A DNA stretch of 64,000 nt from Eutypella sp. D-1 (GCA_023313575.1 JAJTTP010000005.1:186001-250000); one strand, 5' to 3'; counted from the first letter of the stretch, positions 47,441-59,781 are shown. Program-made: numbers and translations. Notes: generated from the letters alone by a model not told the origin.

Positions 47441-49463
47441 ATTCGTTCCAAGACTTGTTGTGAGTTAAGGAGGGCGAGCTGAAGTTAATAGAATAGTGGA
47501 GGATTTGGATTCGTAATCGCAATCACAAGACTGGAAGGCCAAGACTGAGAAACAGCACGCGGGGTATGCGTTTGATTCAGTGACAAGCACTGCCCGGAGC
47601 CGGTACGAATTGGGTCAAATAATGAAGGGGTTAATCAACCAAGGCTGTTGATACTAGTCCCAAGATTGTTGAGATCGTATAGATTCCGGTCGTTGCCTCA
47701 TCGCCGATTGCTGGATTGCTGGCTAGACCATTCGCCGACGATCAGTTGTAGGAAATTTGAGAATCCGAGGTTGCAGAGAGAATACTAGGTAGGGTAAATG
47801 GTACAGGGTGTAGGATACAGGGTGTAGGGTACAGAAGCTATGAAGGAGGTTCTATTGATGTCGAAGCAAGTATCAATTGAGGTTAGAAAAAGATGAGATG
47901 GAGAATTTTTTGGCGTGGAGGTCAATATGAATTCATAGGTAGGTTCGGCGCGCTCAGGGTGTTATTAGTCACTAACTCGTGCCCCACCATTCTACAAGAC
48001 GTTTATGTACCCATTATGCGGGGTTGTTCAGGACCTCCCGTCATTTCTGTCAGGTCAGATCGCGCCTGCAGCATTGTATTTCTCGACTACTAGGTACCTA
48101 GATATGTAGGTAGCTGCAGGTTACAGATTGTTAAGAGCCGAGGCTAATACAGGCTTGTACAGGATAAGACTAGCTTTTATAAGCTACCTACATACATACA
48201 TACATGTACACAATAGGGATTCTTGAGGTCCTACTTTCCTCGTAAAGCCGTTGTTATGCAGTACCTAAAACTCACGACAACCTCACGACACGAGTCACAC
48301 CCAGATACCTCGCTGCGTTATTTGTATTCTACGTACTGCACTTTTTGATGCTTTTTTCATAAGACGCGGCCCGGAACGAAGCTACAGTAGCTTCTATTCC
48401 ATCATAAAGGGTCAACGATATTGTATTTTCTACAAAAGTTTATACCGTTCAATCCAGACTGGTTATCAATTCAAATACTGGAAAGCCTACATTTAAAAGA
48501 GCGCCTTTACCACATTGCCAATTTACAGGCTTTACGTAATATCGTGACATCGCTGCATTTAAAAGACTTCCATCTATTGGATATTGGATTGCCCCGATGC
48601 AACATATAGCTCAGCTGCAACATTCGAATTCCTTCATATCACGGTCAGTTGAGCCTCACCTATAGTAGGGATATTATAAAAAGGGGGGAAATCGGATATA
48701 GGCGATCACGTGAGCCATATCTCCGGGGATCGGCAGGGTATATATAGGCCCAGGGCACCCCCGTTTCTGTAACTAGAAGATCGTCTCTCCTTTTATGCCA
48801 ATCTACGATTCTCCCACATACTATCTTAGATCTATAGACGTGACACCTAAGGCCCTCGAGACGACCAAAGAAGAATTATTAGTTGTTCTGATTTTATCCA
48901 AGCCCTAGATTCCTAGCCCTTGCTACAATCCTCTAGATAGAGAATAGGGGTACCCTGACCTACATATATTCCGACGATCCCCGGAGATAAGGGCGATCTG
49001 ATCATCTATGTCCGATAGTTCCCCTTATAAGTGTAACTTACTTAATAACTGGCTGTGACAATATAGTTGATCAATTTTGTTCAATAGTAACAAGAATGCC
49101 GTACATGTTCCCTAGTATATTCAACCAGTCCACAGAACGTTCACCAGGCGACCCCTGAAGTACGGTGTTAAAGTCGAATCTCATGAAATCATAAACTTTA
49201 TTGTCACCTTATCGCACTCAAAAGATAAAAGTCACGGATTAAAAGAAGACAACGATCACTAGCTACGGTTTGGAGGGTCCCCCTACTTGTGTACCCTTCT
49301 TGGCGATCACCCAACTTAAAGCCCCCCAGGCCAACTATCTCAGATCCTCCCCACTGTATAATAGCCCCGCCAAATGAGGCTCAACTGACCGTGACGCAAG
49401 TCTTTCCATCAACCTCTGCGTCTGAGAGCTATGACCCAATCTACGCCGGAACGAGTCAATCGC
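47441..49463. other. 2.0-kb intergenic region (RPC1 promoter side)
   Basis: No gene recognised. It includes a short tandem repeat at 47801-47834 and an AT-rich stretch from about 48100 to 49200. Confidence 0.5.
47801..47834. repeat. Short tandem repeat, 14-bp unit
   Basis: About two and a half copies of TACAGGGTGTAGGR in the presumed promoter of the RNA polymerase III subunit gene. Confidence 0.7.
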
Positions 49464-50508
49464 CTATTGGTTGGGCACGGTGTCCTCCCCAGCGGCAATC
49501 TTGGCCTCATACTCGGTAAAGGTCTCGATTCCCTTCGGGACACCGTTCCATTGTAGACCCTGCTCATCCATGAGGCGGGCACGTAGCTTCATAGACCGCT
49601 TCCACGAGGGCAACTCGGCCATGCGCTCGTGCCAGGCTCGGACGTGGGGTATGCCCTCCCAGATTTCATCCCACGACTGTACTAGCACCTCACTTAAGCG
49701 GAAGTTCCAGGGGACAAAGGCCATGTCAGCAAAGGTCATCTTGTTGCCGACCAGCCACTGGGCATCTGCAGGCTTGGCGGCTAGCACGGTCTCAAGAACG
49801 TTTAACACGCGCCTGATTTCACTGGCATAGCGCTCGACGGCTGACGGAATCTTCTCGGTGTGCACTTGATATTTTATGTTAGCGGCGCCTAACTCCGGGC
49901 AAATTCGTAACTCAATTGTGCTAAGGATAAGGAACTCGATTCGGAAAGACAAAAGCACTCAGATGTCACTCTAGATGGGGATATAACCAACTTTAAAGTT
50001 AACTTACGGTGCTGAAACCAGCCGCACTGGCCATAATAAGGACCTTGGCCGCTCATCTGAAAATGAAGCCACTGGTTGCATAAGTTCTTCTCCTTGACCG
50101 TGGTATATGAAAGTCGTTTGTCCGTATCATACTGTTCGATCAGGTACTGGTAGATGGCACCCGATTCCCATAGAGTCAGATCCGTGTTGGGGTCTTCGAT
50201 TGCAGGTACGCGGCCATTCGGGTTTATGTCGATGAAGGGCTTCTTCTTGACGTCGTCGAAGCGAAACGATTTGTCCTCGTAATTCAGTTCGAGTTCCTCG
50301 AATAGGAAAATGGCCTCCATTTCGTTGTCAGCATCATCGTCATATAGTCAGCAAGGCCAACGTCTGATCATTGATTACTCACCTTCCAGGGGTTAGGCCC
50401 AGGAGCTAATAGTCAAGGTTAGCAACTAACCAGATCTTCAAGCCTTAAGTTTGATAAGCACTTACGAGTGATCCATACACGGATCGGCTTTGGGGGGTTG
50501 GTTGCCAT
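49464..50508 (-). CDS. Ure2-like glutathione S-transferase
   Basis: Cytosolic glutathione transferase of the fungal Ure2p-like class, likely acting in detoxification of electrophiles. Minus-strand exons: 50508-50466, 50405-50383, 50314-50008, 49864-49464; introns of 60, 68 and 143 bp; 257 residues. The spliced N-terminus reads MATNPPKPIRVWITPPG followed by PNPWKAIFLFEEL, the usual start of the thioredoxin-like domain. The glutathione-binding block NPNGRVPAIEDPNTDLTLWESGAI is clear, with the ESGAI turn. The C-terminal helical domain runs from about residue 105 (EKIPSAVERY, then WLVGNKMTFADMAFVPW) with the buried N-capping-like TFADM motif. The 143-bp third intron ends in AAG rather than the commoner CAG or TAG but restores the family sequence exactly (HLHTEKIPS). 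Its 5' end faces the decayed diterpene cyclase. It could be a remnant of a metabolite cluster or an ordinary housekeeping enzyme. Confidence 0.9.
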
Positions 50509-51439
50509 CTTGCTTGATGCTGTTGTTCTAGATAGATTGAGACGAAAAGTTGAATACACCTGAGCTAGGACTGAGCACAAATGATGAGTTGGGAGGTGAG
50601 GCGCTGAGCTTCGATGGAGAAATGGATTCCAGGAATTCTCGGGAGCCTTTTTTACAGAGAGGTTGACTGAGAAGAGGACCGGGCCTGACGTTAATTCTGG
50701 GGTTTGCGTCTGCGTTAGCAATCACGCTGTCTGCCAAGCACCCCTTGATTATGAGCTGTCACCCTCAGAGCTATAACCTGCATACTGTTTATCTACTGGG
50801 GTATGCAGAACGTGACGCCGCGCACCTATGTGTAGCCTATGGTACCTATGGCATGGACACATTCATGGTCAATTTCTGGCGGGGCTGAACATGAACTATC
50901 TGATGTGTAAGCAAAGATATTATCACCGTACATCCATGGATATGTACAAGCCCTGTTTGTACAACGCGATCAAGGCTCTGTGATGAGAACGGCAGCAAGG
51001 GATACCTTGAGCTTGCTTCGGTGCCCAGGTAGGTATTTGTAGGTATAGATGTATGTAAGGGATACATGTACTTAGCCCGGTTATGTGCGGATGATAATGG
51101 CAGTTTTTTCTTCCCGTTTATTTCCAGAGAGAGATCCACCCACACCAAAACAACCTGGAACGGCTACCCATATAACTTACATACTTAAGAGGTAGGTATG
51201 TAGGTAGGTACGCACCAGATACATTACTTCAAGTAGTTCACAAGTACCCGCTCCTCGTGGTGATCCCCTTTTTGTCCCGCGGTATTGCAAGGCTCAACAA
51301 GGTTGATGGCTGCCTCTGCCCCCCTCCCCCCAGGTCCGATCGTAATTCCCGGCGAACGTCAGATGTTCCTACGTGTGTAGCAATATCCAAAGGAATCATA
51401 GAGTAATGCCCCTCGGAAATGCAATAGAGAACCAAGCTG
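50509..51439. other. 0.9-kb intergenic region between the GST and the diterpene cyclase relic
   Basis: It should contain the GST promoter. I searched the right half for the missing N-terminal part of the diterpene cyclase (the SxYDTAW block of such enzymes) and saw none. Several GTAGGTAG words occur near 51030 and 51190. Confidence 0.5.
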
Positions 51440-54097
51440 TCTTACGCCACTACCGTGGACGGTATTCTGAATACGGCTGCCGCACTATTGTCTCTGAGAA
51501 AGCATGAACGAGCCCAGCCAGGGCAGCACGACTGGCTCGTCAGGAGCCAGAAAGCCGAACTGGTTTTGAAGCAAATGCTTTACGACTGGGACATATACTC
51601 AACCGATCAAGTCGGCTTCGAAATTCTACTTACTTCCCTGTTAAGCCTTCTTCAAGAGGAAGGGGTCTCTCTGGAATTCCCGCAACTTGACGCCTTACAG
51701 GCTATCCGTGGTGCCAAATTGGAGAAGCTACCCCCTTCGACGCTATACCAGAACCCATCCACCCTGTATCATTCTCTCGAGGCATTCATTGGCCATATTG
51801 ACTTCGACCGTGTCCGTCGCTGGCGAGGCCCTCCACTACTTAGGTCAAAGCATCAGCATTGACAGCCTCGTCCAGACATATGAGGCCGGCGATCACTTCA
51901 TAACATATCCACGAGAACGCAACCCCAGCTTTTCTGCTAACTGCAATGTTCTCATTCTTCTTTTAATGCGGGAAGACCGAGCTCAGCGGTTACCGCAGAT
52001 CGTGAAGGCCATCCGGTTCGTAACAAGTCAAGCATTCAACGGACACGTGGAAGAGAAATGGGTATGGTGAACCCAGCGCTACCCCCTCCCCCCCCCCCCT
52101 TTCGCTAGTTGCTATAGGAAGCCAATGCTTATGATATGTTCATAAGCATCTCAACGAGCTGTATTGGATGATGCTTTTAGCTCGAGCCTACGAACTTCTC
52201 TTTCGTGACCGCAAAATAGTATTGGATATCTTCCATCTTTTCCCCAGCGTGAAGGAGATACCCATGGTATCGCTACACATGCTTATGCGCATCCTGCGTG
52301 CGCAGCAAGAAGAAGGCTCATGGGATGGTGTCTGCGAAATAACTTCGTACGCTATCTTAGCTCTATCATCAATAGGGAAGTTACCCTGGGTTCAACGACT
52401 CGATGACAACAGAATCGTTACTGCTGCAGAGCTAGGAAAGTCCTTCCTCTATGCAAATAGGGATCAATGGACAAATGGCCACTACTTGTGGGTGGAAAAG
52501 GTAACGTATAGCTCAAGTGTGCTGAGCGAGGCATACTGCCTATCCGCAATGTCTGCTCCTATACAATTGGCGGCACAATCCCGGCCCGAATCTATGTTTG
52601 AGAGCGTGCCCTTTCTCGTAGCCGATACATCGCTGCTCGGCATGAGGAAATGCGGAAAATTCTTAGCGAACATTCCCTCACTTTCCAACATAGAGTCATG
52701 TGCTCTACATGCCGCCGAGATGCAAGCATGTTTTGCTATGCAGGCACTACAGTACCGGGCACCAAAGATCTTCCCACGGACAGCCAGTGACAAGGACAAG
52801 TATTCCTTTGTTATACCACTAGCTCTAACGCTATGCGCAGAAATCCACCGTCATGTGGTAGGCGTTTCAGTCTTATACGAAATGATGGTGTTATCCATTT
52901 TGAACTTCCACGTAGATGAATACATGGAAGGTGTTGTGGAAAGACATGTCGCAACCAATGAGAGCAGCCTACTATGGTTGTGGGGCTCTCTCCCATAAAT
53001 GGAGCCGCGGGGTAACATTCCTCCGCTCCCTTCTATATATAGGCTTTCTAGATAGCTTTTCTTTTGTTAGAACTTAGAAAATACAAGATCAGTTCCATCT
53101 GTATTACGACGCTCCTTATATTGAGTATACTGGATGCGATAAGACACTTCAAAGAGGACTTGAACACCATTCGCCACCTTGTCGGGCAACTTTTCACCAA
53201 ATTTCGCCCCGATACCCAGTTGTGCGTGGTTAACAGTTATACGGGGGGATGGACGCAATAAACCAAGACTCAGATGGCCCCAAGCCAAGCCTTGATGATT
53301 ATAATAACTCAAAGGAGCGGAATCGGGGTCAGCCTTCGGTGGATAGTGTTCTAATGGTGTTACGCCGGTTCATGGAACATATCCTGCATCATCCAGCAGT
53401 TCCATCAAGTCCGGCCAGCCTTCAGACGAAATTAGCCTTTGAGCTACAGACTTTTCTCCTTGCGCATATCACGCATGCTCAGGATAATCACCGCCTCCGC
53501 GCGCAGTGCAATCCCAAAGGCGATAACAGTATGCTCGCTAACGCAAACAGCATAACTGTAGCCAACAAGAGCTCGCCTATGTCGTACCGTGAACCAGGGC
53601 GGACCTTCTATCACTGGGTACGCAGCACTTCAGCTGACCACACGTCTTGTCCGTTCTCCTTTATTTTTTATAATTGCCTGGTCCATGCTTCTTTACCGAA
53701 GTCGAGCCAGATGCGTGGCGGCGCCTTCGGCTCGGCGCGCATGGCTTACCTCGCTGAAGACGCGTGCCGCCATCTCGCAAGCTTGTGTCGCATGTATAAC
53801 GACCTTGGGTCGGTAGAGCGCGATGCTGATGAGCATGCCCTTAACTCGGTGAACTTTCCCGAGTTCTCCTCCCACGCGAATGTTAAGGCGACAACATCCA
53901 CAGTTCACAGCGATGCAAAAACTGAGCTCTTATGGATTGCTGAGTACGAGCGACGAGGACTGAACATGGCAATGGGGTTGTTGGAGGACGAGTTAGCGCG
54001 AGGCGAGATGGTGGGCGCATTGCGCCTATTCATCGACGTCACGGATTTATATGGCCAGGTCTACCTGTTGAAGGATATAGGCACGCGCACTCGGTGA
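51440..54097 (+). pseudogene. Decayed fungal diterpene cyclase (CPS/KS-like)
   Basis: Relic of a bifunctional class II/class I diterpene cyclase of the ent-kaurene synthase type. Homology starts at SYATTVDGILNTAAALL (51440) with a stop codon just upstream, so about the first tenth is missing. The frame runs to HIDFDRVRRW near 51830, then jumps out of frame to YLGQSISIDSLVQTYE and RNPSFSANCNVL. The roughly 100-residue stretch that should carry the catalytic DxDD is gone. An intron at 52062-52146 still splices in frame. The class I half keeps DEYME (52915-52929) and the NSE motif NDLGSVERD (53798-53824), ending in the family-like VTDLYGQVYLLKDI. Further damage: a stop at 52996 with lost continuity to about 53130, and a frameshift at a G6 run (53243-53248). 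The well-kept remaining frames suggest recent decay. No P450 or prenyl-diphosphate synthase gene is adjacent. Confidence 0.8.
52088..52099. repeat. Poly-C tract (12) inside the relic's intron
   Basis: Homopolymer of 12 C within the 85-bp intron at 52062-52146 of the diterpene cyclase relic. Confidence 0.85.
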
Positions 54098-55587
54098 GTC
54101 CTACTTGTATCTACCAAGATCCAGACCATTATCCGCGTAAGAATGCCCAACTGCGCAACTCCTGGCTTTTATGGTTAAGGATATCATAAAGGATAGCTCG
54201 CAGCGGATCCAGCCTAAACGACGAAAGCCGAAAGCCAAGAAAGGAAGACAACAGGACATGTGGATTTCTATCATACAAAAAGTCGAGGCCAATAGAGGAT
54301 GAAACTAGCGTTTCTATTCCGTAAGTTATTCCCGTAAGTTATGTATATAGCGGAGGTGGGTTGGTATATGTACTAAATACCTATAGGTAAATATGGGTAT
54401 CTAGCTCGTATTATTCCATTAGACGTACCTGTAGAGGCCTGAGCTAAGACATTTCGATAAAACACAAGTCTTTCACTGACCGAGACAGCCGCTTTAAGAG
54501 GTGAATCACAAGGTGAATCATATCGTGTCAAAGAAAAAAAAGTTCAAACCTTTACACGAGGATCTTCTACATAGGCGCCTGAGATACTTTGATACCTTCT
54601 ATTTTGGTGCCCGCCAAAAAGCGTGATTTAAAATAAAGTACACTTGGCAACTCTTACATACCTAGGTACCTAGGTACATATTACATACTCCGGCAGCTTA
54701 AATGGGATCAATGATCAATCAGGCAAGATCCCTGAGAGATCCATGAAGGAGACAGTACTGTATGACCTCAAGATCCATGGATTGCTTACATATAGATGAG
54801 CAGACTTACCTCTTTAGGGATATGGTAGTACCGCTTAGGCGGGAGTTAGGCGTAATAAAGTCGTCATAGCTCTGGTCATAGCTCAGTAAGCATGTGAACC
54901 CGTCTGCCTGTCAACCCCGTTCAGCCCTTTTTTTAGTTGTTGAGTTAGTTACTTAGGTATATCCACGTGGTAATTTACACCTGGGCATACCTACCTAGGT
55001 AGGTTACTTTTTATTTAGGTCTTATGTAGTCTTACTTGGGTTGTCCATATTCACTGAATTCGGTAGGTTTAAGTACTTGCGCAGGTGTCACATTCCTCAA
55101 AACCACGGGTAAAGCCTCTTAAGGTTCCAATTGGCTTTGTTGATATACTGTTCTTGTAGTTACCGACCATTGCTAGCACACCCATGGGAAGGCAGCTAGG
55201 TAGCATCACAGGACAGCATTTGATCCCAGTCTACTTCTCCTTTCTACCTCCTTTATAAGGTATACGTGGTATTCTTCTCTATATAGAGCTCTACTTGTTC
55301 TTTTTGAAGCTACCTATCCATAGTTACTTACACGTATCATTTAACAAGCACGTTTTTGTAAAAATTCAACTTAACTATAACTATCTCTTCTGGTCTTGGC
55401 CTTATTATATCCTCATCATCCACCTACGCACCCACCGACGCACCCACCCACCGCCTTGGCTACCTTCCGCTCTGCGATATTCCGAGGTCATAACCGATTC
55501 CGAGTCCTACCTACCCGCCCATTCGTTAGACAAATCTGGGGATTACCTTTCAAGGGTGCCTCCAGACGGCCCAGCCGTTCTGAGAAC
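54098..55587. other. 1.5-kb intergenic region
   Basis: AT-rich DNA between the diterpene cyclase relic and the phospholipase gene. It has palindromic CCTAGGT words at 54660-54680 and 54991-55005, a short direct repeat CCGTAAGTTAT near 54317-54340, and CACC-rich DNA just before the phospholipase start. Confidence 0.5.
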
Positions 55588-58500
55588 ATGGCGACGCGAC
55601 CGCCGGGAGATGGGATGGACGGAACGGCTGGGTCCAGCGATAGAGCTGAGACGGGCGAGAAGGTGGTTGAGCAGGTGGTCGAGAAGAAGACCGAGAAGAA
55701 GGCCGAGAAGTCATACTTTGCGAGCGCTGTCGATTCCATCAATCCCTGGAATACCACCCGTAGCACTACGCCAACCCTTAAAGAGAACCCACCACCACCC
55801 AAGCCGGCGCCTCCGACCTCTGCGCCCACCAAGAAGGCCGACGATCACACTGTTAATACCTTGTACGGCCAGAGTTTCCGGAGGTATCCCCCGGACTGTC
55901 CTCCACTGAATATCATGTGGTTTCATGCCGTCGATGTGAGTAGTTTTTGATTTGAGAGAGTAGTCCTTGATACACGATAAGAGGCGGGCGCTGTTACTAA
56001 TGCCTATGCCCTTTCTCGCCCTCTCCCACTCTCTTGACAGGTTCCCAAACGTAAACCGCATTTTCTCAAGACCAAGAAGGAGATGGACAACGCCGCAAAA
56101 CCCGCCGCCCCGAAGAAGTTTGTTGCCTTCTCCAAGAACGACTCGAAATCGATCGAGAGTGCATATCAGAAGCTATTAGAACGTGTCGAGGATGAGCGAG
56201 GCAAGGCATCCGTGAACCGCCACGCCCGCTCGGGTTCTCTCCGCCTAAGGGAGACTCCCATGGAGAGTCCACCAAATACTACCATAGACGAGGGGAAAAG
56301 TGGCCGTCCCGATGCCGTGCGCGTTCCCGTCAATGAGGATTTCCTCTTCGACGTTGACATAGAGCAACGCGAACTAGCCCCCGTCTATTGGCTAGGTCCG
56401 GTTTATGAAGTGCGTCGTGGGAGTTGGTTTTATCAAGAGGGCACTACTCTGCGCCCGTGCGAAGAGAATTTAGCTGCCCAGCTCGAGGAAGGATACTTGA
56501 AAACGAAACCTTGGACTTACCCGGAAGTCAGGGCTCGCAGCAACTCCGGGAAGGACATCACTCCGAAGGCTTCAACGGAGAATCTCAAGGGAGCAGCTAA
56601 ATTGCAACCCGGGAGTACTCTCAAACCAGCCGTTGCCCAACCTGCAGAGCAGCACCAGCCACAGACTTATCGCCTATTCGGAACGTATATGAACAGCATA
56701 GCCACCTACGAAAATTCCACCACGGCCTGGCTATCGGCAGAGGGGGTCTTTTCATGGGTTACTTCAACGGTGTATCAGAAGCTCGCTGGTGGTGGGTACA
56801 TGAATGGTGTCAAGCTTATCCGCGGCTATTCGGAGCCGGGCAAGGCTAAAGACGGTAAACCATTGGCCACCCCGTTAACGGCCACCCACCCTCCCGGACC
56901 GATGGACGAAGAGAGTGGGAAAGCTCTCAAGCGAAGGTCGGCCCCGCCAAGCGTGAAATCCGAATCGGACGCCGAGAAAGACGAGACCTTCGAAGAAGCC
57001 GAGCGACGGGAGAACCAACTTAAGCGCCAATTTTCTACTTTCGCAGGCGCCGAGGACCCTGCGACGCAAGCAGAAGAAGTTAGAAAACGGGAAGAGCAGG
57101 AGATCCAGGACGACTACACGGGCCAGGATGGCGAAAAGCAGGGGCGGGAGATCGAACATCTGGTCCTAGTTACCCACGGCATCGGCCAGCTCTTAGGACT
57201 AAAGTAAGTCGCTGGATATCTCGTGATGTGGTTCGTTAGAAACACTAACCTCGCATTATAGGATGGAAAGTGTCAACTTCGTTCATGATGTAAACATGCT
57301 GCGGAAAACCATCAAGGCGGTCTATTCCCAGTCACCAGACTTGAAGGCGTTCAACGCGGAGAGTGGCGATGGACCGGGTAATTGCAGAGTCCAGGTCCTG
57401 CCAGTATGCTGGAGACACTTGCTTGACTTTCCCAAGAGACGGGAGAAGAAGGGCGAGCGCGATATAGGGGATGTATTCAGCGAAGAGGAAGAGTGTAAGT
57501 GGCCACAGACAAACGTCTCGGGTTTCCTCGATCCATTCTAACTGCCTTGCTAGATCCCTCGTTGGAGGATATCACCATCGAAGGCGTCGCTTTCGCTCGC
57601 TCCCTCATCTCGGACCTGGCATTGGACGTGCTACTCTACCAGAGCGCCTATCGCGAACAGATCGCAGAGATCGTCCTCAAGGAATCCAACAGGATCTACA
57701 AGCTCTTTATCGAGCGGAACCCGGACTTCAAGGGGAAGGTGCACGTCATCGGTCACAGTTTGGGCTCCGCCATCATGTTCGACATCCTCTGCCGTCAGAA
57801 GGAGAGCGAAAAGGTCCCCGATAAATTGCGGACCCCTTTCCGGTTCTGGCCGCGTGAAGACCAGTATGAGCAGCCGAAAGACCCCCGGGATTTGGCATTC
57901 GACTTCGAAGTCGACGACTTCTACTGCCTAGGATCGCCTATTGGGCTCTTCCAGATGCTGAAGGGCCGCACGATCGCGGCGCGACGCCAGCCCAACAGTC
58001 TGCCGTCCGAGAGCCCCCTCAACCCAGAGGTCGATCCCTTCCTAGCGATAGAACAGCGCCTCTCGCCCGTAACCGGACTACCCTTCTCCGTCTCCTCCCC
58101 GAAAATGGCGCAGCTCTTCAACATATTCCACCCGTCAGACCCGATCGCGTACCGGCTGGAACCCCTTATCTCCCCCGCCATGTCTTCGCTCAAGCCGCAG
58201 GCGCTCCCCTACACGAAGAAGGGGATCTTCGGCGCGGTGGCGCCGCAGGGTCTGTCGGGGATAGGTGTCAAGGTCGGGCAGAGCGTCAGCGGTCTCTGGT
58301 CTAGCTTCAGCGCCAACATTGCCAGCAGCCTGCTCAACCGCAGCCTCGGCTTCACCAGCGAAGACGTCGCCAACTTCCACGCCAGCAACCCCGCCGCCAC
58401 TGCGAACGCCAACGCCAGCAGCAGCGGCGGCGCCGGCAATAACAACGGCAGCGGCGGACCCGCGGGCCAGAATCAGGGCGCCGCGGCCCCGTCCGCCAAC

Positions 58501-59284
58501 GCCGTGATCTCCGACACGGCCGCGCAGTCGGAGAAGACGGCGGCCCGCAAGAAGGCACTCGCGCGGCAGAACACGTCCGGGTCCCTCATGAGCATAGGAT
58601 CCGGGCCGGGCTCGGGCTCGGGCTCGGGTTCGGGTTCGTCGAGCGGCAGCGGCGGCGCCAGCTCGAGCAAGACCAACCAAAGCGGCACGAACAACGCCAG
58701 CGCCACGCTCATCGACGACGAGCTCGAAACGCTGTACGCGCGGTTCCAGAAGAAGCGGGTCGAAGAGACCAAGGAGGGCAGCAGCGCGAACACCGGGGCG
58801 GACCTGGGCGAGGCCTGGGCCGCGGAGGAGCTCAAGGCGCAGAAGCTGCGCAGGGAGGAGCTCAAGGTGCGCGCGCTGAACAGGAACGGGCGGGTGGACT
58901 ACAGCATCCAAGAGTAAGTAAACCCACCCTTCCAGTTGACTATGATCTGTTTCCCTTAACGCGATGCCTTTATTTTTATTTTTCTAAATCTTGCTCTTGA
59001 CCCCCACCCCCCTTTCCCCACTTCTTCGCCATTCTATCTCCCGAGACTCTTACGATCTTCGAGCCATGTACACAAAGGACCCAACTAACCAAGACCACAG
59101 GAGCGCCCTCGACTTCAACCCTATCAACACCATTGCCTCCCACCTGCAGTACTGGCAAGACGAGGACGTCACGCACTTCATCGTCTCGCAGCTGCTATCG
59201 AGGAGGTCGGAGCCAAGGACGTCGGCGCCGGCGCCGGCGTCCGGTCCATTGTCGCCCGGCTTGGTAGAATCAGTCGCAGACTGA
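55588..59284 (+). CDS. DDHD-domain phospholipase (intracellular PLA1-like, yeast Ddl1 homologue)
   Basis: Putative phospholipase A1 of the DDHD family, homologous to yeast YOR022C/Ddl1 and animal DDHD1/2. Exons: 55588-55935, 56041-57203, 57262-57494, 57554-58913, 59101-59284; introns of 105, 58, 59 and 187 bp; 1095 residues. The start is the first ATG in frame (MATRPPGDGMDG). A proline- and lysine-rich N-terminus is followed by a WWE-like region (PVYWLGPVYEVRRGSWFYQ). After LVLVTHGIGQ comes the lipase motif GHSLGS with nucleophile S650. The DDHD domain begins at DFEVDDFYCLGSPIG; a long Gly/Ser/Ala low-complexity insert (about 58380-58690) splits it, and it resumes at the C-terminus with SHLQYWQDEDVTHFIV in the last exon. 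The insert is strongly GC-rich and causes long spurious antisense frames. Localisation is probably cytosolic or mitochondrial; substrate is inferred from family. Confidence 0.93.
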
Positions 59285-59416
59285 CCGCGTCCAGCTAGCT
59301 ATCTCTCGTCAGGGAAGATAGATATTCAACGACACTAGGGCGGCTCAGTCGACTAAGAGTTCGGGCCTAGGAGATAGAAGAAGAATTAGGGCAGAGCGCA
59401 GATTTGGATACCTTCT

Positions 59417-59432
59417 CCCCCCCCCCCCCCCC
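59417..59432. repeat. Poly-C tract (16)
   Basis: Run of 16 C about 130 bp after the phospholipase stop codon. Confidence 0.85.
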
Positions 59433-59763
59433 ACCCCAAACTCGTTCATTTCGGATAGAAAACTTGGATATACCCACACAGGATAACTCGACGAGTCGGA
59501 CGTGTTTGGTTTCATGGGCGGAGGGAATGACAGGACTCACAGGTCTAGGTTCTATTGAGGAACATACATCTCACTTCACGTACGGGTGGGTATCTGGAAA
59601 CGCCCATCACACCACATCGCTTTGATAACCCCCCCGACCACCGCGATCGTCGGTCACTCCTCATTAAACAGGCCCATACGTGGACTTCGACTCGATTCGA
59701 GTCTCTCTCCCTCTCATCGTACCTATCCATTGCACGCGGTGTTAACGGGCTCAATCTTGTTCA

Positions 59764-59781
59764 ACACACACACACACACAC
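59764..59781. repeat. AC dinucleotide microsatellite
   Basis: Nine AC units in the convergent 3' region. Confidence 0.85.

Noticed and set aside
55396..55587. Upstream extension of the phospholipase frame
   Set aside because: It has no ATG before 55588 and is a Pro/His-rich translation of CACC repeats.
58135..58911. 258-codon frame antisense to the phospholipase
   Set aside because: It is an Arg/Ala-rich shadow of the GC-rich low-complexity insert.
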